Positions 1 through 8,840 of a DNA stretch of 64,000 nucleotides are shown piece after piece. Position 1 is the stretch's first letter; every line of letters begins with the position of its first letter. Under the pieces are notes generated by a model that was given only the letters and a program-made list of their open reading frames with translations, was not told where the DNA came from and made no database searches. The stretch comes from Schumannella luteola (GTDB taxonomy: Bacteria > Actinomycetota > Actinomycetes > Actinomycetales > Microbacteriaceae), in assembly GCF_013408685.1 (NCBI RefSeq), contig NZ_JACBZY010000001.1, positions 2,604,001 to 2,668,000 of the forward strand, read 5' to 3'. The translations under genes and the position numbers were made by a program.

Positions 1-2010
1 CGTCCGGGCGGCGGCTTCGCCGGTCGCCCCGGTGGCGGCGGCGGTCGCGGTGGTCGTGGCAACACGGCCGGCGCCTTCGGTCGTGGCGGCGGCAAGAGCC
101 GTGCCCGCAAGTCGAAGCGGACGAAGCGCGCCGAATTCGAGATGCGGGATGCCCCGCAGCTCGGCGGCGTCGCGATCCCTCGCGGCAACGGCGCGGTCCT
201 GCGTCTGCGTCGCGGCGCCTCGATCAGCGACCTCGCGGACAAGATCGAGAACCTGACGAAGATCCCGGTGCAGCCGGGTGCGCTCGTCACGGCGCTGTTC
301 CACCTCGGTGAGATGGCGACCGCGACCGAGTCGCTCGACGAGGCGACCTTCGGCATCCTCGGCGAGGAGCTGGGCTACAAGATCCAGGTCGTCTCGCCCG
401 AGGACGAGGACAAGGAGCTCCTCGAGGCCTTCGACATCGACATCGAGCAGGAGCTCGCCGACGAGGACGACGAGGATCTCGAGATCCGTCCTCCGGTGGT
501 CACCGTCATGGGTCACGTCGACCACGGAAAGACCAAGCTGCTCGACGCGATCCGCCAGGCGAACGTCGTCGCGGGCGAGGCCGGTGGCATCACGCAGCAC
601 ATCGGCGCCTACCAGGTGTGGACGGAGCACGAGGAGATCGAGCGCGCCATCACCTTCATCGACACCCCGGGTCACGAGGCGTTCACCGCCATGCGCGCCC
701 GTGGTGCGCAGGTGACCGACATCGCGATCCTCGTGGTCGCGGCCGACGACGGCATCATGCCGCAGACGGTGGAGGCGCTGAACCACGCCCAGGCGGCGAA
801 CGTGCCGATCGTGGTCGCGGTCAACAAGATCGACAAGGAGGGGGCCAACCCCGCCAAGGTGCGCCAGCAGCTCACCGAGTTCGGTCTCGTGGCCGAGGAG
901 TACGGCGGCGACACGATGTTCGTCGACGTCTCGGCGATCCAGAAGAAGGGCATCACCGAGCTCCTGGATGCGGTCCTGCTGACCGCCGACGCCGGTCTCG
1001 ACCTGCGCGCGAACCCGAACAAGGACGCCCGCGGTGTCGCCATCGAGGCGAAGCTCGACAAGGGACGCGGCGCCGTGGCGACCGTGCTCATCCAGTCGGG
1101 AACGCTGCGCGTCGGCGACGCGATCGTCGCGGGAACGGCCTACGGCCGCGTCCGCGCGATGCACGACGAGAACGGCGACGCGGTCGAGGAGGCCTGGCCT
1201 TCGCGTCCGGTGCAGGTGCAGGGTCTGTCGACCGTGCCCCGCGCCGGCGACACCTTCCTCGTCACCGAGGAGGACCGCACGGCCCGTCAGATCGCCGAGA
1301 AGCGCGAAGCCGCTCAGCGCAACGCCCAGCTGGCCAAGGCCCGCAAGCGCATCTCGCTCGAGGACTTCACCCGCGCTCTCGAAGAGGGCAAGGTCGAGTC
1401 GCTCAACCTCATCATCAAGGGTGATGTCTCCGGTGCCGTCGAGGCGCTCGAGGAGGCCCTGCTCAAGATCGAGGTCGACGACAGCGTCCAGCTGCGCATC
1501 CTGCACCGCGGTGTCGGTGCCGTCACCGAGTCGGACATCGACCTGGCGACGATCGACAACGCGATCGTCATCGGCTTCAACGTCCGCCCCGACGTCAAGG
1601 CCCGCGAGCGCGCTGCGCGCGAGGGCATCGACGTGCGCTTCTACTCGGTCATCTACTCCGCGCTCGACGACATCGAGTCGTCGCTCAAGGGCATGCTCAA
1701 GCCGGAGTACGAAGAGGTCCAGTCGGGTGTCGCCGAGATCCGCGAGGTGTTCCGCTCCTCGAAGTTCGGCAACATCGCCGGTGTGCTCGTCCGCTCGGGC
1801 ACCATCACCCGCAACGCGAAGGCGCGGGTCATCCGCGACGGCGTCGTGGTGGGCGACAACCTCGCGATCGAGTCGCTGCGTCGTTTCAAGGACGACGTCA
1901 CCGAGGTCAAGACGGACTTCGAGGCCGGTATCGGGCTCGGCAAGTTCAACGACATCCAGATCGGCGACGAGATCGAGACCATCGAGATGAAGGAGAAGCC
2001 GCGGGCGTAA
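1..2010 (+). CDS. infB: Translation initiation factor IF-2 (5' end outside the window)
   Basis: IF-2 is the GTPase that brings initiator fMet-tRNA to the 30S subunit and promotes 50S joining. The frame is already open at base 1, so the N-terminus is missing. The visible part starts in a Gly/Arg-rich linker (about bases 1-100) followed by a Lys/Arg-rich stretch. The GTPase domain is intact: G1 GHVDHGKT at 511-534, G3 DTPGH at 661-675, G4 NKID at 823-834. The IF-2 domain II and the C-terminal tRNA-binding part follow to the TAA at 2008-2010. A strong hairpin lies just downstream and rbfA follows, the usual infB-rbfA order. Identification is secure. Confidence 0.98.
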   Translation, partial: RPGGGFAGRPGGGGGRGGRGNTAGAFGRGGGKSRARKSKRTKRAEFEMRDAPQLGGVAIPRGNGAVLRLRRGASISDLADKIENLTKIPVQPGALVTALFHLGEMATATESLDEATFGILGEELGYKIQVVSPEDEDKELLEAFDIDIEQELADEDDEDLEIRPPVVTVMGHVDHGKTKLLDAIRQANVVAGEAGGITQHIGAYQVWTEHEEIERAITFIDTPGHEAFTAMRARGAQVTDIAILVVAADDGIMPQTVEALNHAQAANVPIVVAVNKIDKEGANPAKVRQQLTEFGLVAEEYGGDTMFVDVSAIQKKGITELLDAVLLTADAGLDLRANPNKDARGVAIEAKLDKGRGAVATVLIQSGTLRVGDAIVAGTAYGRVRAMHDENGDAVEEAWPSRPVQVQGLSTVPRAGDTFLVTEEDRTARQIAEKREAAQRNAQLAKARKRISLEDFTRALEEGKVESLNLIIKGDVSGAVEALEEALLKIEVDDSVQLRILHRGVGAVTESDIDLATIDNAIVIGFNVRPDVKARERAAREGIDVRFYSVIYSALDDIESSLKGMLKPEYEEVQSGVAEIREVFRSSKFGNIAGVLVRSGTITRNAKARVIRDGVVVGDNLAIESLRRFKDDVTEVKTDFEAGIGLGKFNDIQIGDEIETIEMKEKPRA

Positions 2011-2024
2011 GCCTCCGGCTCACC

Positions 2025-2058
2025 GGGCCCCGCACTCGCTCGCGCGAGGGCGGGGCCC
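2025..2058 (+). terminator. Hairpin between infB and rbfA
   Basis: An inverted repeat pairs GGGCCCCGC (2025-2033) with GCGGGGCCC (2050-2058), and a second inner pairing CTCG/CGAG extends it. No long T run follows, only TTCCC. It may attenuate rather than fully stop infB transcription, since rbfA usually belongs to the same unit. Confidence 0.6.
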
Positions 2059-2123
2059 TTCCCGACTTGCCCCGGCCGCGCCCCGCGCGGCACGATCGGG
2101 GAACCGACAGAGAGTTGTGACTC

Positions 2124-2570
2124 ATGGGTGAGAACCCCCGCGCGGCGAAGCTCGCCGACCGCATCAAGGAGATCGTCGCCAAGCGCCTCGAGAAGGGGCT
2201 GCGCGACCCGCGTCTCGGCTTCGTGACCATCACCGATGTGCGCGTCACGGGCGACCTGCAGCACGCGTCGATCTTCTACACCGTCTACGGCACCGACGAG
2301 GAGCGCACCGACTCGGCTGCCGCTCTGAAGGCGGCGACCGGGATGCTGCGCACCGAGGTCGGCCGCAACATCACGGCCCGCCTGACGCCGAGCCTCGAGT
2401 TCATCGCCGACGCGATCCCCGAGAACGCCGACCGCATCTCGTCGCTGCTGCGCGAGGCCGCCCAGCGCGACTCGGATTCGGCGGCGCTCGCCTCGGGCGC
2501 CCACTACGCCGGCGAAGAGGACCCCTACGTGAAGCCGCGCGAGCTCGACGACGAGGACGACGAGGACTGA
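2124..2570 (+). CDS. rbfA: 30S ribosome-binding factor RbfA
   Basis: RbfA is a small KH-fold factor that binds immature 30S subunits and helps 16S rRNA 5'-end maturation. The 148-residue protein shows the family's N-terminal helix (RIKEIVAKRLEKGLRDPRL) followed by the strand region GFVTITDVRVTGDLQHA. A C-terminal tail rich in Asp and Glu is longer than in enterobacterial RbfA and typical of actinobacteria. The position directly after infB supports the call. The ATG at 2124 lacks a clear Shine-Dalgarno sequence. A near-perfect hairpin follows the stop. Confidence 0.96.
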   Translation: MGENPRAAKLADRIKEIVAKRLEKGLRDPRLGFVTITDVRVTGDLQHASIFYTVYGTDEERTDSAAALKAATGMLRTEVGRNITARLTPSLEFIADAIPENADRISSLLREAAQRDSDSAALASGAHYAGEEDPYVKPRELDDEDDED

Positions 2571-2578
2571 TGCCCGCC

Positions 2579-2617
2579 GAGCCCCGCTCGCGTCCGGTCT
2601 GGACGCGAGCGGGGCTC
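2579..2617 (+). terminator. Perfect 17-bp stem terminator after rbfA
   Basis: Arms GAGCCCCGCTCGCGTCC (2579-2595) and its exact complement (2601-2617) enclose a 5-base loop. There is no T tract, as is common for actinobacterial terminators. It separates rbfA from the next gene, which has its own -10 box at 2623-2628. Confidence 0.8.
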
Positions 2618-2634
2618 GGGGTTAGCGTGGCCGC

Positions 2635-3204
2635 ATGAGCGGGCTCATCGTGGAGCAGATCGTCAGCGCCGACGGCAAGGCGGTGGATGACGAGGGGGGC
2701 ATGTCCTTCATGGGCGTCGCCGACCCGAGCGAGGTCGACACGGATCAGCTGATCATGCTGGAGCGCGTCGACGCGATCCTGATGGGCCGCCGCACCTACG
2801 AGATGTTCGCCGGGTTCTGGCCGAATGAGACCGTCGAGAGCCAGCCGGCCGCCGGGCCCATGAACTCGCTGCCGAAGCACGTCGTCAGCTCGACGCTCAC
2901 GGCGGCGCCCTGGGGGAGCCACGCACCCGCCCAGGTGGAGACCGGCGACGGCGTCGAGATCGCCCGCCGGCTGCTCGATCAGTACAGCGGCGCCGTGATC
3001 GTGTGGGGGAGTCTCACGCTGACCGACTCGCTCTTCCGCGCCGATCTGGTCGACACTGTGCGGTTCCGCACCCTGCCCGTCGTCATCGGCGGCGGGCGCC
3101 CCGTCACGCCGCCCGGTCTCGCGATGCTGCCGCTCACGCATGTGTCGACGCGCGCGTATCCGGCCGGTCAGATCACAACCGAGTACCGCGTCCGCCGCGT
3201 CTGA
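2635..3204 (+). CDS. Dihydrofolate reductase family protein (RibD C-terminal-like)
   Basis: The 189-residue protein belongs to the dihydrofolate reductase/RibD C-terminal fold family. The N-terminus (GLIVEQIVSADGK), the ILMGRRTYEMF segment near residue 50 and the GGGRPVTPP segment near residue 145 match NADPH-binding members. The true substrate is unknown; most of these proteins are not the folate enzyme FolA. A leaderless-type -10 TAGCGT (2623-2628) ends 6 bases before the ATG. The gene is monocistronic, between the rbfA terminator and a convergent glycosylase gene. Confidence 0.85.
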   Translation: MSGLIVEQIVSADGKAVDDEGGMSFMGVADPSEVDTDQLIMLERVDAILMGRRTYEMFAGFWPNETVESQPAAGPMNSLPKHVVSSTLTAAPWGSHAPAQVETGDGVEIARRLLDQYSGAVIVWGSLTLTDSLFRADLVDTVRFRTLPVVIGGGRPVTPPGLAMLPLTHVSTRAYPAGQITTEYRVRRV

Positions 3205-3246
3205 CGACGCTCGACCGCCGCCCGGTCTACCGTCTCGGGGCGCCGA

Positions 3247-4155
3247 CTACTTGAGCAGCCGCGAGAGCACCCGGTCGGCGAGCGGCTTGCCGCCGGTCTG
3301 GCAGGTGGGGCAGTACTGGAACGTCGAGTCGCTGTAGATCACCTGGCGCACGGTGTCGCCGCAGACGGGGCAGGGCTCGCCGGTGCGGCCGTGCACCTGC
3401 ATCCCGCTGCGCTTCTCCGACTTCAGCTCGGAGGCGGCGAGGCCGTCGGCCCGCTCGAGCGCGTCGTTCAGCGTCGAGCGGAGCGCCGCGAAGAGCACCT
3501 GCACCTTCTCGGCGGGCATGCTCGCCGGCGCGAAGGGCGACATCCGGGCGGTGTGCAGGATCTCATCGGAGTAGGCGTTGCCGATGCCCGCGAACACCGA
3601 CTGGTTGCGCAGCACGCCCTTGATCTGCTCGCGACCGCGCGTCGCGAGGATCGCGGCGAAGCGCTCCTCGTCGAAGTCGTCGGCCATCGGATCCGGCCCC
3701 AGCCGCGCGATGCCGGGAACCTCCTCGGGCGAGCGCACGACGTGGATCGCAAGGCTCTTCTTGGTGCCGGCCTCGGTCACGTCGAAGCCGCTGCCGTCGT
3801 CGAGCACGAGTCGTGCGGCGATGGGGGAGCGCCCCGGCTTCGTCACCGGCTTGGGGACGTCCGCTCGCCACCGGATCCAGCCCGCGCGGGCCAGGTGCAG
3901 GATCAGGTGGAGCGGCGCGCCGGCACTGCTGTCCGCCTTGTCCTCGGTGCCGCCGGCGGGATGCTCGAGCACGAGATCGAGGAACTTGCCGTGGCGGTCG
4001 ACCCGCGTGACCTGCCGCCCGCTCAGCGCCTCGACGGGCGGATCGAAGGTCTTGAGCGCCGGAAACGCGAGCACGCTCATCCGCTCGACCGTGCGCCCGC
4101 CCATCCGCCGACCGAGGTCGGTCGCGAGCGCGTGCACCTCCGGCAGCTCGGGCAT
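3247..4155 (-). CDS. Fpg/Nei family DNA glycosylase
   Basis: This is a bifunctional base-excision glycosylase/AP lyase of the Fpg/Nei family, acting on oxidised bases. The chosen start gives MPELPEV, placing Pro2 (the Schiff-base nucleophile) and Glu3 at the mature N-terminus. The central helix-two-turn-helix region contains GIGNAYSDEIL. The C-terminus has a zinc finger CPVCG...YCPTCQTGG. In the finger loop the Arg found in E. coli Fpg is replaced (SDSTFQYC); from memory this is the norm in a separate actinobacterial subgroup, so exact specificity is open. A -10-like CAGGAT (4162-4167, complement) lies 6 bases before the ATG. It is followed downstream by a different gene on the other strand. 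Confidence 0.9.
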   Translation of the reverse strand: MPELPEVHALATDLGRRMGGRTVERMSVLAFPALKTFDPPVEALSGRQVTRVDRHGKFLDLVLEHPAGGTEDKADSSAGAPLHLILHLARAGWIRWRADVPKPVTKPGRSPIAARLVLDDGSGFDVTEAGTKKSLAIHVVRSPEEVPGIARLGPDPMADDFDEERFAAILATRGREQIKGVLRNQSVFAGIGNAYSDEILHTARMSPFAPASMPAEKVQVLFAALRSTLNDALERADGLAASELKSEKRSGMQVHGRTGEPCPVCGDTVRQVIYSDSTFQYCPTCQTGGKPLADRVLSRLLK

Positions 4156-4213
4156 GCGCCCATCCTGCCTCCCACCGCCGACAGAGTCACGGGTGGGCGA
4201 GCGCGCCGTCCAC

Positions 4214-5089
4214 TCAATCGGGCAGCGTCCAGCCCGTCTCGGCAGAGCCGGAGATGAGCCGGTCGGCCGCGAGCCCGCGGATCGCGCGCTCCAGCTGCGC
4301 AGCATGCGGCCAGATCGCTCGCAGCGCGGCATCCGGCACCGGGATGTCGGCCCCGCGCAGCTCGCGCAGCACCAGGCCGCGCACCTGACGGTCGGAGCCT
4401 TCGTACTTCTTCTGCCGCGGCGGACGCGGGGCATCAGGCTCGGGCTCGGGGTAGCCGGCGGCGCGCCAGCCGCAGGCCGCGGCGATCGGGCACAGCTCGC
4501 AGCGAGGCGCGCGGGCGGTGCAGACGATCGCGCCGAGCTCCATCGTGCCGGCGTTCACGAGCACGCTGAGCTCGCGATCCTCCGGCAGCAGCTCCTCCAT
4601 CTCGGCGAGGTCGCGCTTCGTCGAGGGCGGACCGGGCAGCGCGACACCGCGAACGGCCCGAGCCAGCACGCGGCGCACGTTCGTGTCGACGACGGGATGC
4701 CGGTGACCGTAGGCGAAGACGGCGACGGCCCGAGCTGTGTACGGGCCGATGCCGGGCAGGGCGAGCAGCTCATCCACATCGGCGGGCACGACCCCGCCGT
4801 GCCGCTCGGTGATCGCGACGGCTGCGCCGTGTAGCGCGAGGGCGCGGCGCGGGTAGCCGAGACGATCCCAGGCGCGGATCGCCTCGGAGGCGGGCGCGGC
4901 GGCGAGGTCGGCCGGCGTCGGCCAGCGCACCAGCCATTCCTCCAGCCGCGGGATCACGCGGATCACCGGCGTCTGCTGGAGCATGAACTCGCTCACCAGC
5001 GAACCCCACGCCGGGAAGCCGGGCCGCCGCCATGGCAGATCGCGCTTCTCACGGGTGAACCAGTCGGCGATCGTCTGCGCGAGGTCCAC
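4214..5089 (-). CDS. mutY: A/G-specific adenine glycosylase MutY
   Basis: MutY removes adenine mispaired with 8-oxoguanine. The N-terminal part has DLPWRR and the catalytic-Glu segment SEFMLQQT. The helix-hairpin-helix LPGIGPYTARA and the Asp motif VVDTNVRR follow. A [4Fe-4S] ligand set CTARAPRCELCPIAAAC is intact. Only about 85 residues follow the cluster, so the C-terminal 8-oxoG-recognition domain is short compared with E. coli MutY. I chose GTG at 5089 (291 residues) over the upstream GTG at 5119 because TACGCT (5096-5101, complement) ends 6 bases before 5089. It is divergent from the kinase-like gene and clustered with the Fpg/Nei gene, a sensible oxidised-base repair pair. Confidence 0.93.
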   Translation of the reverse strand: MDLAQTIADWFTREKRDLPWRRPGFPAWGSLVSEFMLQQTPVIRVIPRLEEWLVRWPTPADLAAAPASEAIRAWDRLGYPRRALALHGAAVAITERHGGVVPADVDELLALPGIGPYTARAVAVFAYGHRHPVVDTNVRRVLARAVRGVALPGPPSTKRDLAEMEELLPEDRELSVLVNAGTMELGAIVCTARAPRCELCPIAAACGWRAAGYPEPEPDAPRPPRQKKYEGSDRQVRGLVLRELRGADIPVPDAALRAIWPHAAQLERAIRGLAADRLISGSAETGWTLPD

Positions 5090-5141
5090 CCGTCCAGCGT
5101 AGGCGGAGCGCGCATCCACGCCCGACGCCTACGCTGACGGC
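5090..5141. promoter_or_regulatory. Divergent leaderless promoters of mutY and the kinase-like gene
   Basis: Two identical -10 hexamers TACGCT face away from each other: at 5096-5101 on the complement strand, 6 bases before the mutY GTG, and at 5130-5135 on the plus strand, 6 bases before the ATG at 5142. Both transcripts would start at or next to the start codon. Confidence 0.65.
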
Positions 5142-5816
5142 ATGCCCCGCTGGTCACCGAAGCGCCGCGCCGTCCTCGAGGCGCTCGCGGCCGAGATCAC
5201 CCACCTCTACCCGCACGGACGCATCGCGATAGCGGTCGACGGCCTGGAGGGCGTGGGCCGGGGTGACTTCGCCCGCGACCTGGTCGAGGCGCTGCGCCGC
5301 GACGACCGTGCCGCCTTCTCCGCCGACCTCGCCGACTTCGGTCGCTCGCGCGCGGAGATCCTCGAACGCGGCGGCGACGGCGACCCCGCCTGGTATCGCG
5401 AGCACCTCGACATCGGGCTGCTGCGCCGCGCGCTGATCGAGCCGTTCCGCCTCGGCGGCAGCACCGGATTCCAGCTCGCCGCCTTCGACCCCGAGCGGGA
5501 TGCGCCCCGCGAATCCGCCTGGACGACCGCGCCCGCCGACGCCTACCTGGTCGTGCACGGCGACTTCGCCAATGCGCCCGAGCTGCGCGACCTCTGGAGC
5601 TGGTCGCTCTGGCTCGAAGCCCCGGTCGAGACCGTCTACGAGCGTCTCGCCGAGCGCACCGGACTGCGCCGCGACCCGGACGCCGAGGAGCACCGCCGTC
5701 GGCGCTGGGCGCAGGAGCACTACCGGCGCGAGGCCGACCCGACCGTCCGCGCCGTGGCCCTCATCGACCTCGCCGACCCGGAGCATCCCCGCCGCATCTT
5801 CGCCGACAGCTGCTGA
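5142..5816 (+). CDS. Uridine kinase-like P-loop protein with degenerate Walker A
   Basis: The 224-residue protein has the layout of uridine kinase-like P-loop enzymes: a strand IAIAVDGLEGVGRGDFARDL near residues 28-47, a middle segment WYREHLDIGLLRRALIEPF, and a C-terminal ERLAERTGLRRDP region like the lid of these kinases. The phosphate-binding loop reads GLEGVGRGD instead of GxxGxGK(S/T), so the invariant Lys and Ser/Thr are both absent. Either it binds nucleotide differently or it is not a kinase. It is leaderless by layout and stands alone between divergent mutY and a convergent gene. Confidence 0.6.
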   Translation: MPRWSPKRRAVLEALAAEITHLYPHGRIAIAVDGLEGVGRGDFARDLVEALRRDDRAAFSADLADFGRSRAEILERGGDGDPAWYREHLDIGLLRRALIEPFRLGGSTGFQLAAFDPERDAPRESAWTTAPADAYLVVHGDFANAPELRDLWSWSLWLEAPVETVYERLAERTGLRRDPDAEEHRRRRWAQEHYRREADPTVRAVALIDLADPEHPRRIFADSC

Positions 5817-5842
5817 GATCGAGTCGTCGGAGGCCTCGCGTC

Positions 5843-6841
5843 TCAGTGCAGCGGCACGCGCCGCACGACCTCGTCGACGGTGAGGAACCCGCCGCGCTCG
5901 ACCTCGTGCACCAGCGCGGTCAGGGCCGCGCTGATCGGCGCCTCCCGCCCGTTCTCGCGGGCGGTGCGCACGACCGCGCCGTTGAGCGCGTCGATCTCCG
6001 TCGGCTGGCCGCGGCGGATGCTCTGCAGCGTCGATCCCGGGTTCGGCACCTCGCCCATCGTGCGCGCCATCTCGCGGGGGATGAGCCCGCCGACGGCCAG
6101 CGGAGCGGCCGCCAGCAGGGAGAGCCGCGCATCCGTGAGCCCGCGCAGCGGAGCGAAGCGCACTCCGATCGCGTGGGCGAGGCGCACGGTCTCGCGCATG
6201 CTGGCGGTGAGGATGCGGCGCAGCCGCGGCTCGGCGACGACCTGCTGCACGCTGAGCCCGGTGATCGCCGGCAGCGCGTTGACGTGGTTGATGACGAGCT
6301 TCGTCCACTGGGCGCCGCGCAGATCGGCGACGGTCTCGATCGGCATGACCGCGCCGAGCAGCTCGGCAGCGAAGATCAGGGGCGTCGGGTCCACGCCCGG
6401 TTCCCGCCCGAGCACGGTCGGCAGCGCGGCCGTGACGGTGACCTCGCCCGGGGTGAGGAACGACGCCGCGATGAGCGAGAGCGCGCCGATCGCGGCGGTC
6501 TGCGGCGCCGCGGAGCGCGCGACCCGGATGCCGTCCAGCCCGTTCTGCACGACGACCAGGGGCAGGTCGTCGACGAGCGCGTCGGCGTTCTGCCGCAGCG
6601 CGGTCTCGGCGTCGGCGGCCTTCGTCGTCGCGACCACGAGATCGAAGCGGCCGCGCAGCCGCTCGCCCGCCTCGGGCCGGGCGAGGTGCTCGCCCCAGCC
6701 GCCGCGCAGCCGGAGCCCGTGGCCGGCGATTACGGCGAGGTGCTCTCCGCGTGCCGTCACGGCGACCTCGTGTCCGCCGCGGTCGAGCAGGGCGGCGATC
6801 GTGCCGCCGATCGCTCCGGCTCCGATGACCCCGATGCGCAT
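5843..6841 (-). CDS. Ketopantoate reductase family protein (PanE/ApbA)
   Basis: This NADP(H)-dependent reductase family includes 2-dehydropantoate 2-reductase of pantothenate synthesis. The N-terminal Rossmann motif is GVIGAGAIGG. VVATTKAAD, VVQNGLDG and the catalytic-Lys segment GAQWTKLVINHVNALPA are present, and the C-terminal domain has NPGSTLQSIRRGQPTEID, typical of the family. The 332-residue length is normal. No other pantothenate gene is nearby, so the physiological substrate is uncertain. TAGGCT (6848-6853, complement) ends 6 bases before the ATG. Confidence 0.82.
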   Translation of the reverse strand: MRIGVIGAGAIGGTIAALLDRGGHEVAVTARGEHLAVIAGHGLRLRGGWGEHLARPEAGERLRGRFDLVVATTKAADAETALRQNADALVDDLPLVVVQNGLDGIRVARSAAPQTAAIGALSLIAASFLTPGEVTVTAALPTVLGREPGVDPTPLIFAAELLGAVMPIETVADLRGAQWTKLVINHVNALPAITGLSVQQVVAEPRLRRILTASMRETVRLAHAIGVRFAPLRGLTDARLSLLAAAPLAVGGLIPREMARTMGEVPNPGSTLQSIRRGQPTEIDALNGAVVRTARENGREAPISAALTALVHEVERGGFLTVDEVVRRVPLH

Positions 6842-6926
6842 CCTCCGAGCCTAGGGCGGATGAGTCTGCCGGGGCGCGCGTCGCGCCCCGGCAGTCGCTC
6901 GGCCGTCCACTGCTAGCTTGAGCGGC

Positions 6927-7898
6927 GTGCAGCACGAGAACCCGGCCGAGGCGCCCCCGACTGAGGCGTCGCTGAACGAGGGGAGGGTCGAGCGCCCGAA
7001 GCCGGCCAGCGGCATCCTGCTCGTCGACAAGCCCCTCGGGGTCACGAGTCACGACGTCGTGCGGATCGTGCGCCGCACCGCCGGAACTCGCAAGGTCGGG
7101 CATGCCGGCACCCTCGACCCGCTCGCGACCGGCCTCATGCTCATCGGCATCGAGAGCTCGACGCGGCTGCTCACCTACCTGGTCGGGCTCGACAAGGAGT
7201 ACACCGCGACCATCCGCCTCGGCCGGTCGACGACGACCGATGACGCCGAGGGCGAGTCGACCGGGGGCGCCGACGCCTCGGGTCTCGACCCCGACGACGT
7301 GGACGCGGCGATCGGCGGGCTGACGGGCCTCATCCGCCAGCGTCCCTCCGACTACAGCGCCATCAAGGTGCAGGGGCGGCGGGCCTACGACCTCGCGCGG
7401 CAGGGCGAGAAGGTCGAGCTCGCCGAGCGCGAGGTGACGGTGGCGACCTTCGAGGTGCTCGATCGCCGGGTCGACGGCGAGCACCTGGATCTCGACGTGC
7501 GCGTCGAGGTGTCGTCGGGCACCTACGTGCGAGCACTCGCTCGCGACCTCGGCACGACGCTGGGGGTCGGCGGGCACCTGACCGCACTGCGGCGCACCCG
7601 CGTCGGCCCCTTCGGCCTCGACGCCGCCGCACCGCCGGACGAGAGCTTGCTCGAGGGGATGCGCACTCCGGCGTCGGTGGCCGCGGCGCTGTTCCCCACG
7701 GTGCAGCTCGACGCCGAGCAGCTCACCGAGCTCGTGCACGGGCGTCGGCCGTCGCTGGTCGCTCCGGAGCACGAGCTCGCCGTCAGCGAGATCGTCGCAG
7801 CTCTCACCCCCGACGAGCGCCTGGCCGGTCTCGTGGCGCTGCGCCGCGGGGTCGCCCGGGTGCTCGTGAACTTCCCGACCGCCGAGGTGCTGTCGTGA
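6927..7898 (+). CDS. truB: tRNA pseudouridine(55) synthase TruB
   Basis: TruB converts U55 in the T loop of tRNA to pseudouridine. The motif GILLVDKPLGVTSHDVV near the N-terminus, the catalytic-Asp motif GHAGTLDPLATGLM and the segment QRPSDYSAIKVQGRRAYDLAR are all present. I chose GTG at 6927 because TAGCTT (6914-6919) ends 7 bases upstream; a TTG at 6918 would overlap that box. The stop overlaps the next start by four bases, beginning a run of tightly coupled genes that ends with ribF and a transporter. Confidence 0.96.
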   Translation: MQHENPAEAPPTEASLNEGRVERPKPASGILLVDKPLGVTSHDVVRIVRRTAGTRKVGHAGTLDPLATGLMLIGIESSTRLLTYLVGLDKEYTATIRLGRSTTTDDAEGESTGGADASGLDPDDVDAAIGGLTGLIRQRPSDYSAIKVQGRRAYDLARQGEKVELAEREVTVATFEVLDRRVDGEHLDLDVRVEVSSGTYVRALARDLGTTLGVGGHLTALRRTRVGPFGLDAAAPPDESLLEGMRTPASVAAALFPTVQLDAEQLTELVHGRRPSLVAPEHELAVSEIVAALTPDERLAGLVALRRGVARVLVNFPTAEVLS

Positions 7899-8263
7899 TC
7901 CTGTGGCTGACCATCGCGGCGCTCGTCATCGCGGTCGCGGCGGGTCTGCTGAACGTCGTGCTCGGCCTCCTCGGCCGCAAACCGAACGACCTCGGCCTCG
8001 GGGCGCTCGCGCTGGTCGAGCTCGTCCTGGTCGTGCAGGTCGTCGTCGCGATCGTGGCGCCGCTCGTCGGCAACCCGCCGAGCGGCAACCCGGTGGAGTT
8101 CTGGGCCTACCTGATCGCCGCCGCGGTCATCCCCGTGCTCGCCGCCTTCTGGGCGCTGGGGGAGCGCAATCGGTGGAGCACGGTCGTGCTCGGCATCGCG
8201 GCGCTGGCCGTCGCGGTCATGATCTGGCGGATGCACATCATCTGGACCGTGCAACTCGCTTGA
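7895..8263 (+). CDS. Small four-helix membrane protein of unknown function
   Basis: A 122-residue protein with about four hydrophobic helices and almost no soluble loops; the basic/polar pieces are GRKPNDLG near residue 30 and GERNRWS near residue 90. It starts with GTG that overlaps the truB stop (GTGA), so it is translationally coupled to truB. I do not recognise a named family; similar small membrane proteins are found beside truB/ribF in actinobacteria, from memory. Confidence 0.75.
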   Translation: MILWLTIAALVIAVAAGLLNVVLGLLGRKPNDLGLGALALVELVLVVQVVVAIVAPLVGNPPSGNPVEFWAYLIAAAVIPVLAAFWALGERNRWSTVVLGIAALAVAVMIWRMHIIWTVQLA

Positions 8264-8369
8264 CGCCGCTGCGGCGGCGCGCGTGCGGCTCAGCGCTGTT
8301 CGCGGACGGGACGGCGGCGTGCGCGTGCGGGCCAGCGGCGACCCCCTGCCGCTCCACTACTCTGTATCG

Positions 8370-8840
8370 GTGCCAGAAGCTCGTTCCTCTCTCGCCACCG
8401 GGCTCGGCCGGGTGCTCGTGATCGTCTACGCGATCCTCGCCCTCGCGGCCGCCGGCCGCAGCGTCTCGCAGATCATCACGCGGTTCGACGAGGCCCCCAT
8501 CGCCTTCACGCTCTCGGCGCTCGCGGCGGCCGTGTACATCGTGGCGACGATCGCACTCGTGGCGAAGGGACCGGTCTGGAATCGCGTAGCCTGGATCGCC
8601 ATCGGCTTCGAGCTCGCGGGCGTCATCGTGATCGGGGCGATCAGCCTGCTCGCGCCGCAGTTGCTCGGCCTGCCCGACACGAACCCGTTCGGTCGCTACT
8701 CGACCGTGTGGAGCGACTTCGGCGCCGGATACCTCTGCATCCCGCTCGTGCTCCCCGTGCTCGGCCTGCTCTGGCTGCGCAGTCGGCGCGCCGCCGGCCG
8801 TGACGGGGCCGCCACGTCGTCGTCGGAGGTGAACGCGTGA
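8370..8840 (+). CDS. Four-helix membrane protein upstream of ribF
   Basis: A 156-residue membrane protein with four predicted helices and a basic C-terminal tail (LRSRRAAGRD). The GTG at 8370 was chosen because TACTCT (8358-8363) ends exactly 6 bases before it, whereas the ATG at 8283 lies upstream of that promoter. The stop overlaps the ribF start (GTGA), so the two are co-translated. The function is unknown; a role in riboflavin uptake is conceivable from position only. Confidence 0.72.
   Translation: MPEARSSLATGLGRVLVIVYAILALAAAGRSVSQIITRFDEAPIAFTLSALAAAVYIVATIALVAKGPVWNRVAWIAIGFELAGVIVIGAISLLAPQLLGLPDTNPFGRYSTVWSDFGAGYLCIPLVLPVLGLLWLRSRRAAGRDGAATSSSEVNA

Noticed and set aside
2635-3204. 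The dihydrofolate reductase family gene as folA
   Set aside because: The sequence fits the wider RibD-C/DHFR-like family; no thyA neighbour and no clear folate-site pattern support FolA.
5154-7772. An 872-codon open frame on the minus strand across the kinase-like gene, the reductase gene and truB
   Set aside because: Its product is Arg/Gly/Ala-rich with no domain; the other frames in the same region encode recognisable enzymes. Long empty frames are expected in DNA of this GC content.
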